Assembly (NCBI GenBank): GCA_021828055.1
Contig: JAKATH010000004.1
Location: 1-57,555 of the forward strand
Source of the DNA: Actinomycetes bacterium
GTDB taxonomy: Bacteria > Actinomycetota > Acidimicrobiia > Acidimicrobiales > RAAP-2
DNA length: 57,555 nt
Reading direction: 5' to 3'
A model generated the notes under the pieces. It was not told the DNA's origin, made no database searches, and worked only from the letters and a program-made list of their open reading frames with translations. The translations under genes were made by a program, and so were the position numbers. Shown one piece after another: positions 44,523 to 52,258 of this stretch; the stretch's first letter is position 1; each line of letters begins with the position of its first letter.

Positions 44523-44860
44523 GCCCCAGGCGCCCCATCCCGGTCCAGCGCGAGGAGCCGACCGCCGCGTACGGCTACATCGCCGGAGGTGACAAGGAGG
44601 CGCTCCTCAAACGAATGCGCAGGATCGAGGGGCAGGCTCGTGGCATCGAGAAGATGATCGAAGAGGACCGTTACTGCATCGACATCCTCACCCAGATCTC
44701 GGCCGTCGGCACGGCCTTGGAAGCCGTCGCGTTCAAGATCCTCGACGACCACGTCAACCACTGCGTGAGACGCGCGCTCGCGTCCGGGGACGAGGTGGTC
44801 GCGGCCGAGAAGAGCAAGGAGCTGCTCGACGCAGTCCACCGCTTCGCCCGGGCGCGCTGA
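44519..44860 (+). CDS. csoR: Copper-sensing transcriptional repressor CsoR
   Basis: Homotetrameric Cu(I)-sensing repressor, 113 residues. The copper ligands have the exact CsoR spacing: Cys53 (RYCIDILTQ), His78 and Cys82 ([11 protein letters not shown]). [17 protein letters not shown] is the family DNA-facing helix. It is last in the copZ-copA-csoR operon and is expected to bind the operator upstream of copZ. A nickel- or formaldehyde-sensing relative is less likely given the C-H-C set and the context. Confidence 0.93.
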   Translation: MSPRRPIPVQREEPTAAYGYIAGGDKEALLKRMRRIEGQARGIEKMIEEDRYCIDILTQISAVGTALEAVAFKILDDHVNHCVRRALASGDEVVAAEKSKELLDAVHRFARAR

Positions 44861-44881
44861 TGCCGATCTCCGAGTCGCCAC

Positions 44882-44938
44882 GCCCGGCGAGGTCCGGTGG
44901 GCCCGGCGAGGCCCGGTGGGCCCGGCGAGGCCCGGTGC
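44882..44938. repeat. 19-bp tandem repeat between csoR and the DUF167 gene
   Basis: Three copies of a 19-bp unit, GCCCGGCGAGGCCCGGTGG with single-base changes, occupy 44882-44900, 44901-44919 and 44920-44938, with degenerate pieces after. The period is not a multiple of three, which argues that the DUF167 protein starts downstream of it. Confidence 0.85.
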
Positions 44939-45041
44939 GCCCGGCGAACGGCGAGGCGGGGTGCGCCCGGCGCCCGGCGAGGCGGGGCCGAGCTACTCGG
45001 CACCACGAGCACCACGAGCTGAGCAGGACCCGTCGGCCGTC

Positions 45042-45383
45042 GTGCGCATCGTGATCCGTGTCCAGCCGGGAGCGCCCTCGACGTCTGTCGGCGGCGACTA
45101 CGACGGGGCGCTCGTCGTACGCGTCCACGAGGTGGCGGAGAAGGGCCGTGCGACGGCGGCCGCGCTGCTCGCGCTCGCGGAGGCGCTCGGAGCCCGGCGG
45201 CGCGACGTCCGCCTCGTCGGCGGTGGCGCATCGCGGAGGAAGACCGTCGAGATCGACTTCGACCTCCCTGCCGGTGACCCCCGGCGTACCAGCGCTGAGC
45301 AGGCGGTCTCACGCCGCGTCGCCGAGCTGCGGCAGGCGCCTGGCCCACTCGCCCCGTCCCAGCAAGCGAGGCGCAGCAGGTAA
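45042..45383 (+). CDS. DUF167 (YggU) family protein
   Basis: Small alpha/beta protein of unknown function. Family motifs are present: RVQPGAPSTSV, ALVVRVHEVAEKGRATAAAL, EALGARRRDVRLVGGGASRR and KTVEID. The GTG at 45042 gives 113 residues, close to the family size plus a Ser/Arg-rich tail; an upstream GTG at 44916 would force the 19-bp repeat into the protein and is rejected. Confidence 0.85.
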   Translation: MRIVIRVQPGAPSTSVGGDYDGALVVRVHEVAEKGRATAAALLALAEALGARRRDVRLVGGGASRRKTVEIDFDLPAGDPRRTSAEQAVSRRVAELRQAPGPLAPSQQARRSR

Positions 45384-45473
45384 CCTCCTGCATCGGCGTG
45401 ACGCCGGCGGCGACGAGGTCGGCCGGCGGTCCTCGCCGGCGGCGCCTTGAAGGTGCTCCCCAGCAGCCCAGTC

Positions 45474-47072
45474 ATGATCTCTGCCACGTCCCTCGCGCTC
45501 TCGATCGCCGGTCGCCCCTTGCTGCACGACGCCTCCTTCGTGGTCGGCCCCGGCGACAAGGCGGCGATCGTCGGGCGCAACGGCGTCGGCAAGACGTCCC
45601 TTCTCTCCGTCCTCGTCGACGGGCCCTCAGCGCAGCTCTCCTGGAGCGGGGACGTCCAGGTGCTCGGCTCGCTCGGCTTCCTGCCGCAAGTGCCCGTCTC
45701 GGGCGGGCTCGGCACCGACCCGAGCGCGCTCTCCCATGTCCTTTCCTCCCGCGGGCTGGACGCGCTCGACGTCGAGGTCAGCGCCACGCGCCGTCTCATG
45801 GCGGAGAACCCCACGCCTGAGCTGATCGCCAGGTTCTCCGACGCCGAAGAGCGGTATCGGGTGCTCGGGGGGTACGAGGCGGAGTCGGCCCTCGCCCGCA
45901 TGGCCGACGGGCTCGGGCTCCGCCAGGACCTTCTCTTCGAGGACGTCGACAGCCTTTCAGGCGGCCAGCGGCGACGGATCGACTTGATGCGGATCTTGTT
46001 CGGCGAGCCCGACGTGATGGTGCTCGACGAGCCCACGAACCACCTCGACGTCCCCGCCAAACGGTGGCTGATGGAGCAGCTTGCACAGTTCAAGGGAGCG
46101 CTTCTCGTCGTGAGCCACGACCTGAAGCTGCTCGACCGCGCCATCACGAAAGTCCTCCACCTCCACGCCGGCACGCTCGCGGAGTTCTCCGGCACGTACA
46201 CGAGCTTCCGCTCGCAGCTCTCCCAGCGCCTCGACCAGCAGCAGCGGACGGCGGCGCGCCAGGCGCGCGAGGTCGCGCGCCTGTCGGCGCTCGCCGACTC
46301 GATGCGGGGGAGCACCGAGAGACGGGCCCGGGTCGCCAAGACGCTTGACCGGCGCGTCGAGCGGCTGCAGCGGACGAAGACCCAGGCAGCGAAGAGGGAG
46401 CGCGCAGTGCGGTTCCGCCTGCCCGAGCCGCCTCGTTCGGGGGAGACGCCGCTCGAGGTCAGCTCGCTCGCGGTCTCCTACGGGTCCCAACCGGTGCTGC
46501 ACGACGTCTCGATGGCACTCTCGCGCGGCGACCGAGCCGTGGTCGTCGGGCGCAACGGCGCAGGGAAGTCGAGCCTCCTCCGGTGTCTCGCCGGCGTGCA
46601 GGCGCCCACCCGAGGAGTCGTCGCGCTCGGCCACAACGTCGCCGTCGGCTACTTCGCGCAAGAGCACGAGCAGGTCGACCCCGAGCGCACGGCGCTCGAG
46701 AACATCGACGACTCCGCGCTGGCGACCGAGGTGGACCGCCGGTCCCTGCTGGGCTCCTTCGGCCTCTCCGGTGAGCTCGCCACCCGACGCGCCGGCAGCC
46801 TCTCGGGCGGCGAGCGGGCGAAGCTCTCGCTGGCGATGCTCGCCGCGGGCTGGTCCAACCTCCTGGTCCTCGACGAGCCGACGAACAACCTGGACCCTGA
46901 GTCCGTGACGGCCGTCGGCGAGATGCTGGGCCGCTGGCCAGGGACGCTCGTCGTGGTGAGCCACGACCGAGCGTTCGTCGAGTCGCTGGAGCCCACCCAT
47001 GCGCTCCTCCTCCCCGCCGAGCGCTACGACTTCTGGCGCCAGGAGTACCTGGACCAGGTCGAGCTGCGCTGA
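45474..47072 (+). CDS. ABC-F family ATPase
   Basis: Soluble twin-ATPase of the ABC-F type; such proteins act on ribosomes as translation factors or antibiotic-protection proteins. First domain: GRNGVGKTSLLSVL Walker A, LSGGQRRRIDLMRILF signature and VMVLDEPTNHLD Walker B. A charged linker (about 245-315) follows. Second domain: GRNGAGKSSLLRCL, LSGGERAKLSLAML and LLVLDEPTNNLDPES. There are no membrane segments. 532 residues from the ATG at 45474; a TTG nine codons upstream is the alternative. Which ABC-F subfamily is not clear. Confidence 0.92.
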   Translation: MISATSLALSIAGRPLLHDASFVVGPGDKAAIVGRNGVGKTSLLSVLVDGPSAQLSWSGDVQVLGSLGFLPQVPVSGGLGTDPSALSHVLSSRGLDALDVEVSATRRLMAENPTPELIARFSDAEERYRVLGGYEAESALARMADGLGLRQDLLFEDVDSLSGGQRRRIDLMRILFGEPDVMVLDEPTNHLDVPAKRWLMEQLAQFKGALLVVSHDLKLLDRAITKVLHLHAGTLAEFSGTYTSFRSQLSQRLDQQQRTAARQAREVARLSALADSMRGSTERRARVAKTLDRRVERLQRTKTQAAKRERAVRFRLPEPPRSGETPLEVSSLAVSYGSQPVLHDVSMALSRGDRAVVVGRNGAGKSSLLRCLAGVQAPTRGVVALGHNVAVGYFAQEHEQVDPERTALENIDDSALATEVDRRSLLGSFGLSGELATRRAGSLSGGERAKLSLAMLAAGWSNLLVLDEPTNNLDPESVTAVGEMLGRWPGTLVVVSHDRAFVESLEPTHALLLPAERYDFWRQEYLDQVELR

Positions 47073-47114
47073 CGGCCCGCTCCGCGCGCGCCGGAGCGCG
47101 GAAGGGTTGCCACC

Positions 47115-47906
47115 ATGACCGCGGACGCCCTCGACGGCGAGCACGTCGATCGGGTCGGGCGGCACGGGCCGGCGCCCCTCACCGTCGCCGCGCGCAGCCT
47201 CCCGCTACGTTGCCGGCGCGTGAGCGCGCCTGCGACGGGGACGAGACGTGGGCCGACGGCCGATCGGCCGCGTGACGGACACCACGGACGAGGAGGTGCG
47301 TGCCGCATCTGCGCGGCGCGCGCCGCTCCCGGCTTCTCGACGTGCACGTCGTGCCGAGCCGTCGCCGTCTCGCTCGGACGACCCCTGGTCCCCGTGACCC
47401 CCGTCGCCGTCGTCGCAAGGCCGAGCCCTCTCTACCGCGCACTGCGCCAGTACAAGTCGGGTGAGCCCGAGGTCGCCGCCCGCCAATCGGCACGCCTCGT
47501 CTCGCTGCTCGACCGGTTCTTCGCGCGCCACGTCGAGTGCATCGCGCCCGGCGGGCTCGACCTCTGCGTGGTGGTGCCGTCGCCATACGGCGCCCGCCCA
47601 CCGCCGCATCCGCTGGCGGCGCTCGTCGCAGCCTCGAGATCGCTGCCGCCTCTCGTCGACGCGCTCTTCCCGGGGACGTCGCCGGTCGCACACCGGAGGC
47701 CGTCCGCCGACGGGTACCGCGCGACGAACATGGTCTCGGGGAGGCGGGTGCTGCTCGTCGACGACGTCTACACGAGCGGCGCCCACCTCCAGTCGGCAGC
47801 CGTGGCGCTCGCCGCGGCTGGCGCGGAGGTCGTGCGCGCGGTCGTGCTCGGGAGGTTCGTGCGAGACGACGCGCCCCGCCTCAGGTGCCCGCGATGCCGG
47901 CGGTGA
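47115..47906 (+). CDS. ComF-like phosphoribosyltransferase-fold protein
   Basis: 263 residues. A poorly conserved N-terminal 60 residues lead to a cysteine region (CRICAARAAPGFSTCTSC) that may bind zinc, then PLYRALRQYKSGEPEV, and the PRPP-type motif VLLVDDVYTSGAHLQSAAVA near residue 213. This matches the ComF/GntX group, involved in DNA uptake in some bacteria, though often of unknown role. The ATG at 47115 has GAAGGG upstream. The last residues RLRCPRCRR add another cysteine pair. A strong hairpin follows. Confidence 0.78.
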   Translation: MTADALDGEHVDRVGRHGPAPLTVAARSLPLRCRRVSAPATGTRRGPTADRPRDGHHGRGGACRICAARAAPGFSTCTSCRAVAVSLGRPLVPVTPVAVVARPSPLYRALRQYKSGEPEVAARQSARLVSLLDRFFARHVECIAPGGLDLCVVVPSPYGARPPPHPLAALVAASRSLPPLVDALFPGTSPVAHRRPSADGYRATNMVSGRRVLLVDDVYTSGAHLQSAAVALAAAGAEVVRAVVLGRFVRDDAPRLRCPRCRR

Positions 47907-47951
47907 GCGCTGCTCGAGCGTGCCGCCGCAGCGCCGCGCGGCGAAGAGGTC

Positions 47952-47998
47952 GGTGTCGGCCCCCCGGGGGATGGGGATGGGGAAGGGGGGCCGACACC
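47952..47998. terminator. Long G-rich hairpin, probable two-way terminator
   Basis: GGTGTCGGCCCCCC (47952-47965) and its exact reverse complement (47985-47998) form a 14-bp stem around a 19-base loop that is G5-AT-G4-AT-G4-AA. On the plus strand the loop and stem supply four runs of four or more G, so a G-quadruplex could form instead. It is 45 bp after the ComF-like stop and, on the minus strand, 11 bp after the stop of the small gene, so it can end both transcripts. Confidence 0.75.
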
Positions 47999-48008
47999 TC
48001 ACAGACCG

Positions 48009-48170
48009 TTACAGAAACCCCCGCCCATGGAGCACAGGGAACCACACGGTCCGCGACTTCAGGGTGAATACCCGGCAGGAGACGCCGTACACATCCGCCT
48101 GTGCAGCGAAGGAGCTGGCTGGAGCGTTTCGCAGTGCAGTGGCGGCTCCGCCGCCGTTCACACCCTCCAT
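48009..48170 (-). CDS. Candidate small protein (53 residues) or small RNA gene
   Basis: The ATG at 48170 is preceded by GGGGGAGGTGGC, an excellent ribosome-binding site, and the frame runs 53 codons to TAA, 11 bp before a strong terminator hairpin. The protein starts MEGVNGGGAATALRNAP and ends RTVWFPVLHGRGFL. I do not recognise it, and it has no clear membrane segment. Third-codon-position GC is clearly lower than in neighbouring genes, so the stretch might instead be a structured small RNA of about 250 nt (promoter near 48220, end near 47952). Confidence 0.5.
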   Translation of the reverse strand: MEGVNGGGAATALRNAPASSFAAQADVYGVSCRVFTLKSRTVWFPVLHGRGFL

Positions 48171-48267
48171 GCCACCTCCCCCTGTTCACCCGCGAGGCAC
48201 ACCCGAGATGAGGGCAGCATAGCACGACCACCTCGCACGCGTGCCGGTCGTGGACCGTCCTCCCTGG

Positions 48268-48819
48268 TCAGGGCTGAGCGGACCGCGCACCGGGCGCCGC
48301 GGGGCGAGCCAGCTCGATGGCCAGCGCGACGGCGCTCGCAGGATCGTCCGCTCGCCAGATCCCAGGATCGCCCTCCGTCTCCCCGTGGCGGCGGATCTCC
48401 CAGGTCCCGAGCCCCACGACCGGCCGGCCTGCCTTCAGCGCAAGGGCGATCTCCGAGAGCGTCCCGTACTCGCCACCGATCGCGACCAAGGCGTCCGCGG
48501 CCCGGACGACGAGCACGTTGCGGCCCTCTCCGAGCCCGGTGGGGAGCGCGACGCCCACCCAGTCGTTCGCCTCTTCTCGCGAGTCCCCCGGCAGCAGTCC
48601 GACGGTCGTCCCACCGGCCCCGCGCGCCCCACGGCAGGCGGCGGCCATGACGCCTCCGAGGCCACCGGTGACGACGAGGACGCCCGCCTCTGCGAGACGG
48701 CGCCCGACCTCCTCCGCGAGGCGCGCGTCGTCCGGGCCGCAGCTCCCCGAGCCGACGACCGCGACGGCGATCACCCCGGCACCTCGCACCGTCGGGGCCT
48801 CGGCGTCACCGCAGCTCAC
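48268..48819 (-). CDS. TIGR00725-family (LOG-like) nucleotide-binding protein
   Basis: 183 residues with the Rossmann-like fold of TIGR00725/LOG proteins: VAVVGSGSC, VVTGGLGGVMAAACRGARGA, then DALVAIGGEYGTLSEIALAL with the GGxGT motif. LOG relatives release cytokinin bases or cleave nucleoside monophosphates, but TIGR00725 members lack a proven activity. The GTG at 48819 overlaps the acyltransferase stop (GTGA) and is preferred over the GTG at 48774. Confidence 0.85.
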   Translation of the reverse strand: MSCGDAEAPTVRGAGVIAVAVVGSGSCGPDDARLAEEVGRRLAEAGVLVVTGGLGGVMAAACRGARGAGGTTVGLLPGDSREEANDWVGVALPTGLGEGRNVLVVRAADALVAIGGEYGTLSEIALALKAGRPVVGLGTWEIRRHGETEGDPGIWRADDPASAVALAIELARPAAPGARSAQP

Positions 48820-49481
48820 CGCGCCGCGGCCGCTTCGTCCACGTCGACCCAGCCCTGTCCGGGGAACCACCGCCGCACGACGCGGGCGGGTACCCCTGCG
48901 ACCACGCAGTGGTCGGGCACCTGCCCGCGGACGACTGCACCCGCCGCCACCACCACGTGGCGCCCGACCTGCGCGCCCGGGAGCACCACAGTGTGCGCGC
49001 CGAGCCAGCTCCCGGCACCGATCGAGACGCCCGCCTCGACGGGCGGCTGCCGGCCGATCGGCTCGTCGGGCTCCTCGTAGCTGTGGTTCTGGTCCGTGAT
49101 GTAGACGTACGGGCCGGTCTGGACGTCGTCGCCGATGTCGATCGACCAGTGGCCGACGATGTGGCTCCCGCGACCGATCACGCATCGGTCCCCGATGCGG
49201 ACGACGGGCGACGTGAGCATTTCCTGGCCCGGGGCCATGCCCGCGCTGAGCGACACGTACGGGCCGATCATCGTGCCTGCGCCCACCGACACGTACCGCT
49301 CGTTGTAGACCGTGCCGGTCGGGAAGGCGAGGAGGCTGCCCTCCCCGAAGGCCGAGAACCGCCGTGCCCGCGGGTCGCCGGGTCCGACCGCCGCTCCGAA
49401 GGGCGCCCACTCCCACGCCCGCCGGAGGCCTTCGGCCGCCGCGCGCCGCAAGACCCAGCGGACCGTCTGCGACCAGGCCAT
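48816..49481 (-). CDS. Hexapeptide-repeat (left-handed beta-helix) acyltransferase
   Basis: 221 residues. From about residue 65 the protein shows the hexapeptide periodicity of the LbetaH fold (VSVGAGTMIGPYVSLSAG, IGDRCVIGRGSHIVG, VSIGAGSWLGAHTVVLPGA), with the catalytic-loop histidine in ITDQNHSYEEP and the closing CVVAGVPARVVRR common to O-acetyltransferases. The acceptor is unknown. The ATG at 49481 is the first in frame. Co-translated with the TIGR00725 gene. Confidence 0.88.
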   Translation of the reverse strand: MAWSQTVRWVLRRAAAEGLRRAWEWAPFGAAVGPGDPRARRFSAFGEGSLLAFPTGTVYNERYVSVGAGTMIGPYVSLSAGMAPGQEMLTSPVVRIGDRCVIGRGSHIVGHWSIDIGDDVQTGPYVYITDQNHSYEEPDEPIGRQPPVEAGVSIGAGSWLGAHTVVLPGAQVGRHVVVAAGAVVRGQVPDHCVVAGVPARVVRRWFPGQGWVDVDEAAAAR

Positions 49482-49534
49482 CCGCCCGCACGCTACACGT
49501 CGCTCCGGTGCCGGACGTGCTGCGCACGCGCGAC

Positions 49535-49598
49535 GCTCCCCCGGGCCGACGCTCCCCCGGGCCGACGCTCCCCCGGGCCGAGGCTCCCCCGGGCCGAG
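49535..49598. repeat. 16-bp tandem repeat between divergent genes
   Basis: Four copies of GCTCCCCCGGGCCGAC (the last two end in G) fill 49535-49598. They lie upstream of both the acyltransferase and the DUF3048 lipoprotein, in what should be a promoter region. Each copy has a CCCGGG palindrome. The period is not a multiple of three. Confidence 0.9.
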
Positions 49599-49640
49599 GC
49601 TCCCCCTGCTCGACGGCGGGAGCGTCCACAATGGCGGCGC

Positions 49641-50942
49641 ATGCCTCGCGCACCTTTCTCCCGAGCCCTCTGCCAGACTGCCCGCCGCGTGGGAAGAGAG
49701 GAGCGACGGCGCGGAGCTCGCGGCACGACCGGCACGACCGGCACGACCGGCACGACCGGCACGACCGGCACGACCGGCACGACCGGCACGACCGGAGCTC
49801 GCGGCACGACCGACACGACCGGAGCTCGCGGCACGAGAGAGCGGGGAAGGCGGAGCGCGGTCCGAAGGTCGGCTGTCACCCCTCTCCGTGCAGCGGTCGC
49901 GTTGGTCGGGGCAGGGTGCCTGCTGGCCGGGTGCGCCTCCGGCGGCTCTGACTCCGCCAGGAACGGGGGCCACTCGACCCACGAGGCTTCTCGTTCGACA
50001 TCCCGCCCGTCCACGCGCGACGCGACCGGCCCCGACTGCCCGCTCACCGGCACCCCTGCGCACCACGGCGTCGTCCCGAAGCGGTCCGCGCTGGCGGTGA
50101 AGGTGGACAACTTCCCGCAAGCGCGCCCGCAGACGGGGCTCACAGCCGCCGACATCGTCTTCGAGGAGCCCGTCGAGGGCGGGATCACCCGCTACGTCGC
50201 GATCTTCCAGTGCCGCGGCGCGCCCGTCGTCGGCGACGTGCGCTCGGCGCGCAACATCGACATCGGCATCCTCGGGCAATTCGGGCACCCGCTGTTCGTG
50301 CACGTGGGCGGGATCCAGCCGGTGATCGACAACATCCTGTCCTCACCGCTCGAAGACTTCGAGCTCGGCAACTACACGACAACAGTCGTCCAGCACCCAG
50401 CAGGTCGATACGCTCCCTACGACACCTACACCTCGACCACAGCGATCTGGCGGATGCGCTCCACAGCGACCCGTCCGCCACTCCCGGTCTTCTCCTACTC
50501 CAAGGCCGCCCCCGCCGGCACGTCCGTCAAGCCGGTCAAGTCGGTCTCGATCCCGTTCTCCACCTATTCAGACGTCGTGTGGAAGTACAACCCGAAGACA
50601 CTCAAGTTCCTCCGCTTCTACGGCTCAACGCCCGACACGCTCTCGAACGGCGTGCAGAACAGCGCGTCCAACGTGGTGGTCCAGTTCGTCCACGTCTACT
50701 ACGGACCCTGGCTCGAGAACTCGACAGGGGGCCTCGAAGTCCAGGCGAACCTGTACACACACGCCCGCGGGAAAGCCCTCGTCTTCCGTGACGGCGTCGA
50801 GATCACCGGCCGTTGGTCGCGCACAACGCTCGCCCAGCCGACCAGCTTCACGACCACATCCGGCCAGACGATCACGATGCAGCCCGGAGACACCTGGGTC
50901 GAGCTGGTCCCCACGTACGTGCACGTGACCACCACGCCCTGA
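49641..50942 (+). CDS. DUF3048 (YerB-like) lipoprotein
   Basis: Lipoprotein with the two-part DUF3048 region: ALAVKVDNFPQARPQTGLTA, ADIVFEEPVEGGITRYVAIF, GDVRSARNIDIGILGQFGHP, and later WKYNPKTLKFLRFYGSTPD. The lipobox is LLAGC. Its role is unknown; YerB-type proteins are often envelope-associated. The start is unresolved: between the lipobox and any ATG/GTG there is a segment of eight GTT tripeptides (9-bp repeat, 49722-49793) and Arg-rich sequence, so the signal peptide would begin about 75 residues in. ATG 49641 is used; GTG 49689 is possible. Confidence 0.85.
   Translation: MPRAPFSRALCQTARRVGREERRRGARGTTGTTGTTGTTGTTGTTGTTGTTGARGTTDTTGARGTRERGRRSAVRRSAVTPLRAAVALVGAGCLLAGCASGGSDSARNGGHSTHEASRSTSRPSTRDATGPDCPLTGTPAHHGVVPKRSALAVKVDNFPQARPQTGLTAADIVFEEPVEGGITRYVAIFQCRGAPVVGDVRSARNIDIGILGQFGHPLFVHVGGIQPVIDNILSSPLEDFELGNYTTTVVQHPAGRYAPYDTYTSTTAIWRMRSTATRPPLPVFSYSKAAPAGTSVKPVKSVSIPFSTYSDVVWKYNPKTLKFLRFYGSTPDTLSNGVQNSASNVVVQFVHVYYGPWLENSTGGLEVQANLYTHARGKALVFRDGVEITGRWSRTTLAQPTSFTTTSGQTITMQPGDTWVELVPTYVHVTTTP
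49722..49793. repeat. 9-bp tandem repeat at the 5' end of the lipoprotein gene
   Basis: Eight perfect copies of GGCACGACC run from 49722 to 49793, followed by two more degenerate ones within 49803-49821. In the lipoprotein frame they encode Gly-Thr-Thr. The perfect identity suggests recent slippage expansion. Confidence 0.95.
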
Positions 50943-50986
50943 CCCGCGCCCTACCCGCGTCCTGACCCGCGCCCTACCCGCGTCCT
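50941..50986. repeat. 23-bp tandem repeat after the lipoprotein gene
   Basis: Two copies of a 23-bp unit beginning GACCCGCGCCCTACCC (50941-50963, 50964-50986) start on the last two bases of the lipoprotein stop codon; partial copies follow to about 51010. It lies between convergent genes (lipoprotein and recA). The period is not a multiple of three. Confidence 0.85.
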
Positions 50987-51063
50987 ACCCACGCCCTGAC
51001 CCACGCGGGCACGCCCTCGATGCCGCGATCAGGCCGCTCGAGGCCGCGATGAGGCCGGGGCGG

Positions 51064-52122
51064 TCACTCGAGCGTGATGGGGAGGCCGTCCGGGTCGATC
51101 TCGGAGGCCGCCTCCGCCAACTCCTTCGGCTCCTTCGGCGTGAGCTGCTGGCGCACCCGGTCGTCGATCTCCGCCATGAGCTGCGGGCTCTCCCGAAGGA
51201 ACGCCTTCACGTTCTCCCGGCCCTGGCCGAGCTGCTCTCCCTCGTAGGTGAACCACGCGCCGGACTTCTTGACCAGTCCGAGGTCGACCGCGACGTCCAG
51301 GATCGACCCCTCTCGGCTGATGCCGGTGCCGAACATGATGTCGAACTCCGCCTGACGGAAGGGCGCGCTCACCTTGTTCTTCACGACCTTCACGCGGGTC
51401 CGGTTCCCGATGACGTCGGCCCCGTCCTTGATCGACTCGATGCGGCGGATGTCCAGCCGAACGGACGCGTAGAACTTGAGCGCCCGCCCGCCCGGGGTGA
51501 CCTCGGGTGATCCGTAGATGACCCCGATCTTCTCGCGGAGCTGGTTGATGAAGACGGCGATCGTGTTGGACTTGTTCAAGGTCCCGGCGAGCTTGCGGAG
51601 CGCCTGAGACATGAGCCTGGCCTGGAGCCCGACATGGCTGTCGCCCATTTCGCCCTCGATCTCCGCACGCGGCGTGAGCGCGGCGACCGAGTCGATCACG
51701 ATGATGTCGATCGCGCCGGAGCGAATGAGCATGTCGGTGATCTCGAGCGCCTGCTCTCCGGTGTCCGGCTGGGAGATGAGCAGGTCGTCGACGTTCACAC
51801 CGATCGCACGCGCGTAGGTCGGGTCCATCGCGTGCTCCGCGTCGATGTAGGCACAGATCCCGCCGTTACGCTGCGCCTCGGCGACGACGTGCATCGCCAA
51901 GGTGCTCTTCCCGCTCGACTCGGGCCCGAAGAGCTCCACGATCCTCCCGCGCGGGAGCCCGCCGATGCCCAGGGCGAGGTCGAGGGAGAGGGCGCCCGTC
52001 GGGATGGCCTCGATGCCCATGTCGACGTGCTCGCCCATCCGCATGACCGAGCCCTTGCCGAACTGCTTCTCGATCTGGCTGAGCGCCGTCGCCAGTGCCT
52101 TGTCGCGGTCCTCAACTGCCAT
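51064..52122 (-). CDS. recA: Recombinase RecA
   Basis: DNA strand-exchange protein and LexA co-protease. Walker A is GPESSGKST, followed by [11 protein letters not shown], the L1/L2 regions ([16 protein letters not shown]) and [11 protein letters not shown]. 352 residues, normal, and no intein. The ATG at 52122 has AAGGAG 11 bases upstream. An SOS box lies 79 bp upstream. recX, which often follows recA in actinobacteria, is not here; the next gene is convergent. Confidence 0.98.
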   Translation of the reverse strand: MAVEDRDKALATALSQIEKQFGKGSVMRMGEHVDMGIEAIPTGALSLDLALGIGGLPRGRIVELFGPESSGKSTLAMHVVAEAQRNGGICAYIDAEHAMDPTYARAIGVNVDDLLISQPDTGEQALEITDMLIRSGAIDIIVIDSVAALTPRAEIEGEMGDSHVGLQARLMSQALRKLAGTLNKSNTIAVFINQLREKIGVIYGSPEVTPGGRALKFYASVRLDIRRIESIKDGADVIGNRTRVKVVKNKVSAPFRQAEFDIMFGTGISREGSILDVAVDLGLVKKSGAWFTYEGEQLGQGRENVKAFLRESPQLMAEIDDRVRQQLTPKEPKELAEAASEIDPDGLPITLE

Positions 52123-52200
52123 CGCTCTGTCGTCTCCTTGGTCGTGGCGTCCGGTCTGCAGTCGGCGACCGTAAGCGAGGGGTGTGACACACCATAGTGG

Positions 52201-52214
52201 CGAACGCATGTTCG
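52201..52214. promoter_or_regulatory. LexA-binding SOS box of recA
   Basis: CGAACGCATGTTCG matches the actinobacterial/Gram-positive SOS box (CGAAC-N4-GTTCG) exactly. On the coding strand TATGGT, four bases downstream of it (52191-52196), fits a -10 element, so bound LexA would cover the promoter. GGTGTGACACACC at 52181-52193 is a further inverted repeat at the expected transcript start. Confidence 0.9.
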
Positions 52215-52258
52215 ACGTGGGATGCCGGGACGGCCGCCGCCTCGTCGGCGCGGCGGGG

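Larger units (their letters stand above)
47907..48267. other. Gap holding a terminator hairpin and a small minus-strand gene
   Basis: The 361 bp between the ComF-like gene and the TIGR00725 gene are not empty. They contain the 14-bp-stem hairpin at 47952-47998 and, on the minus strand, a 53-codon frame with a strong ribosome site at 48009-48170. A possible -10 (TATGCT, reverse complement of 48216-48221) lies upstream of that frame. Confidence 0.6.

Noticed and set aside
44916-45041. Longer GTG start for the DUF167 protein
   Set aside because: It would put part of the degenerate 19-bp repeat region into the protein; family length and motif position fit the GTG at 45042.
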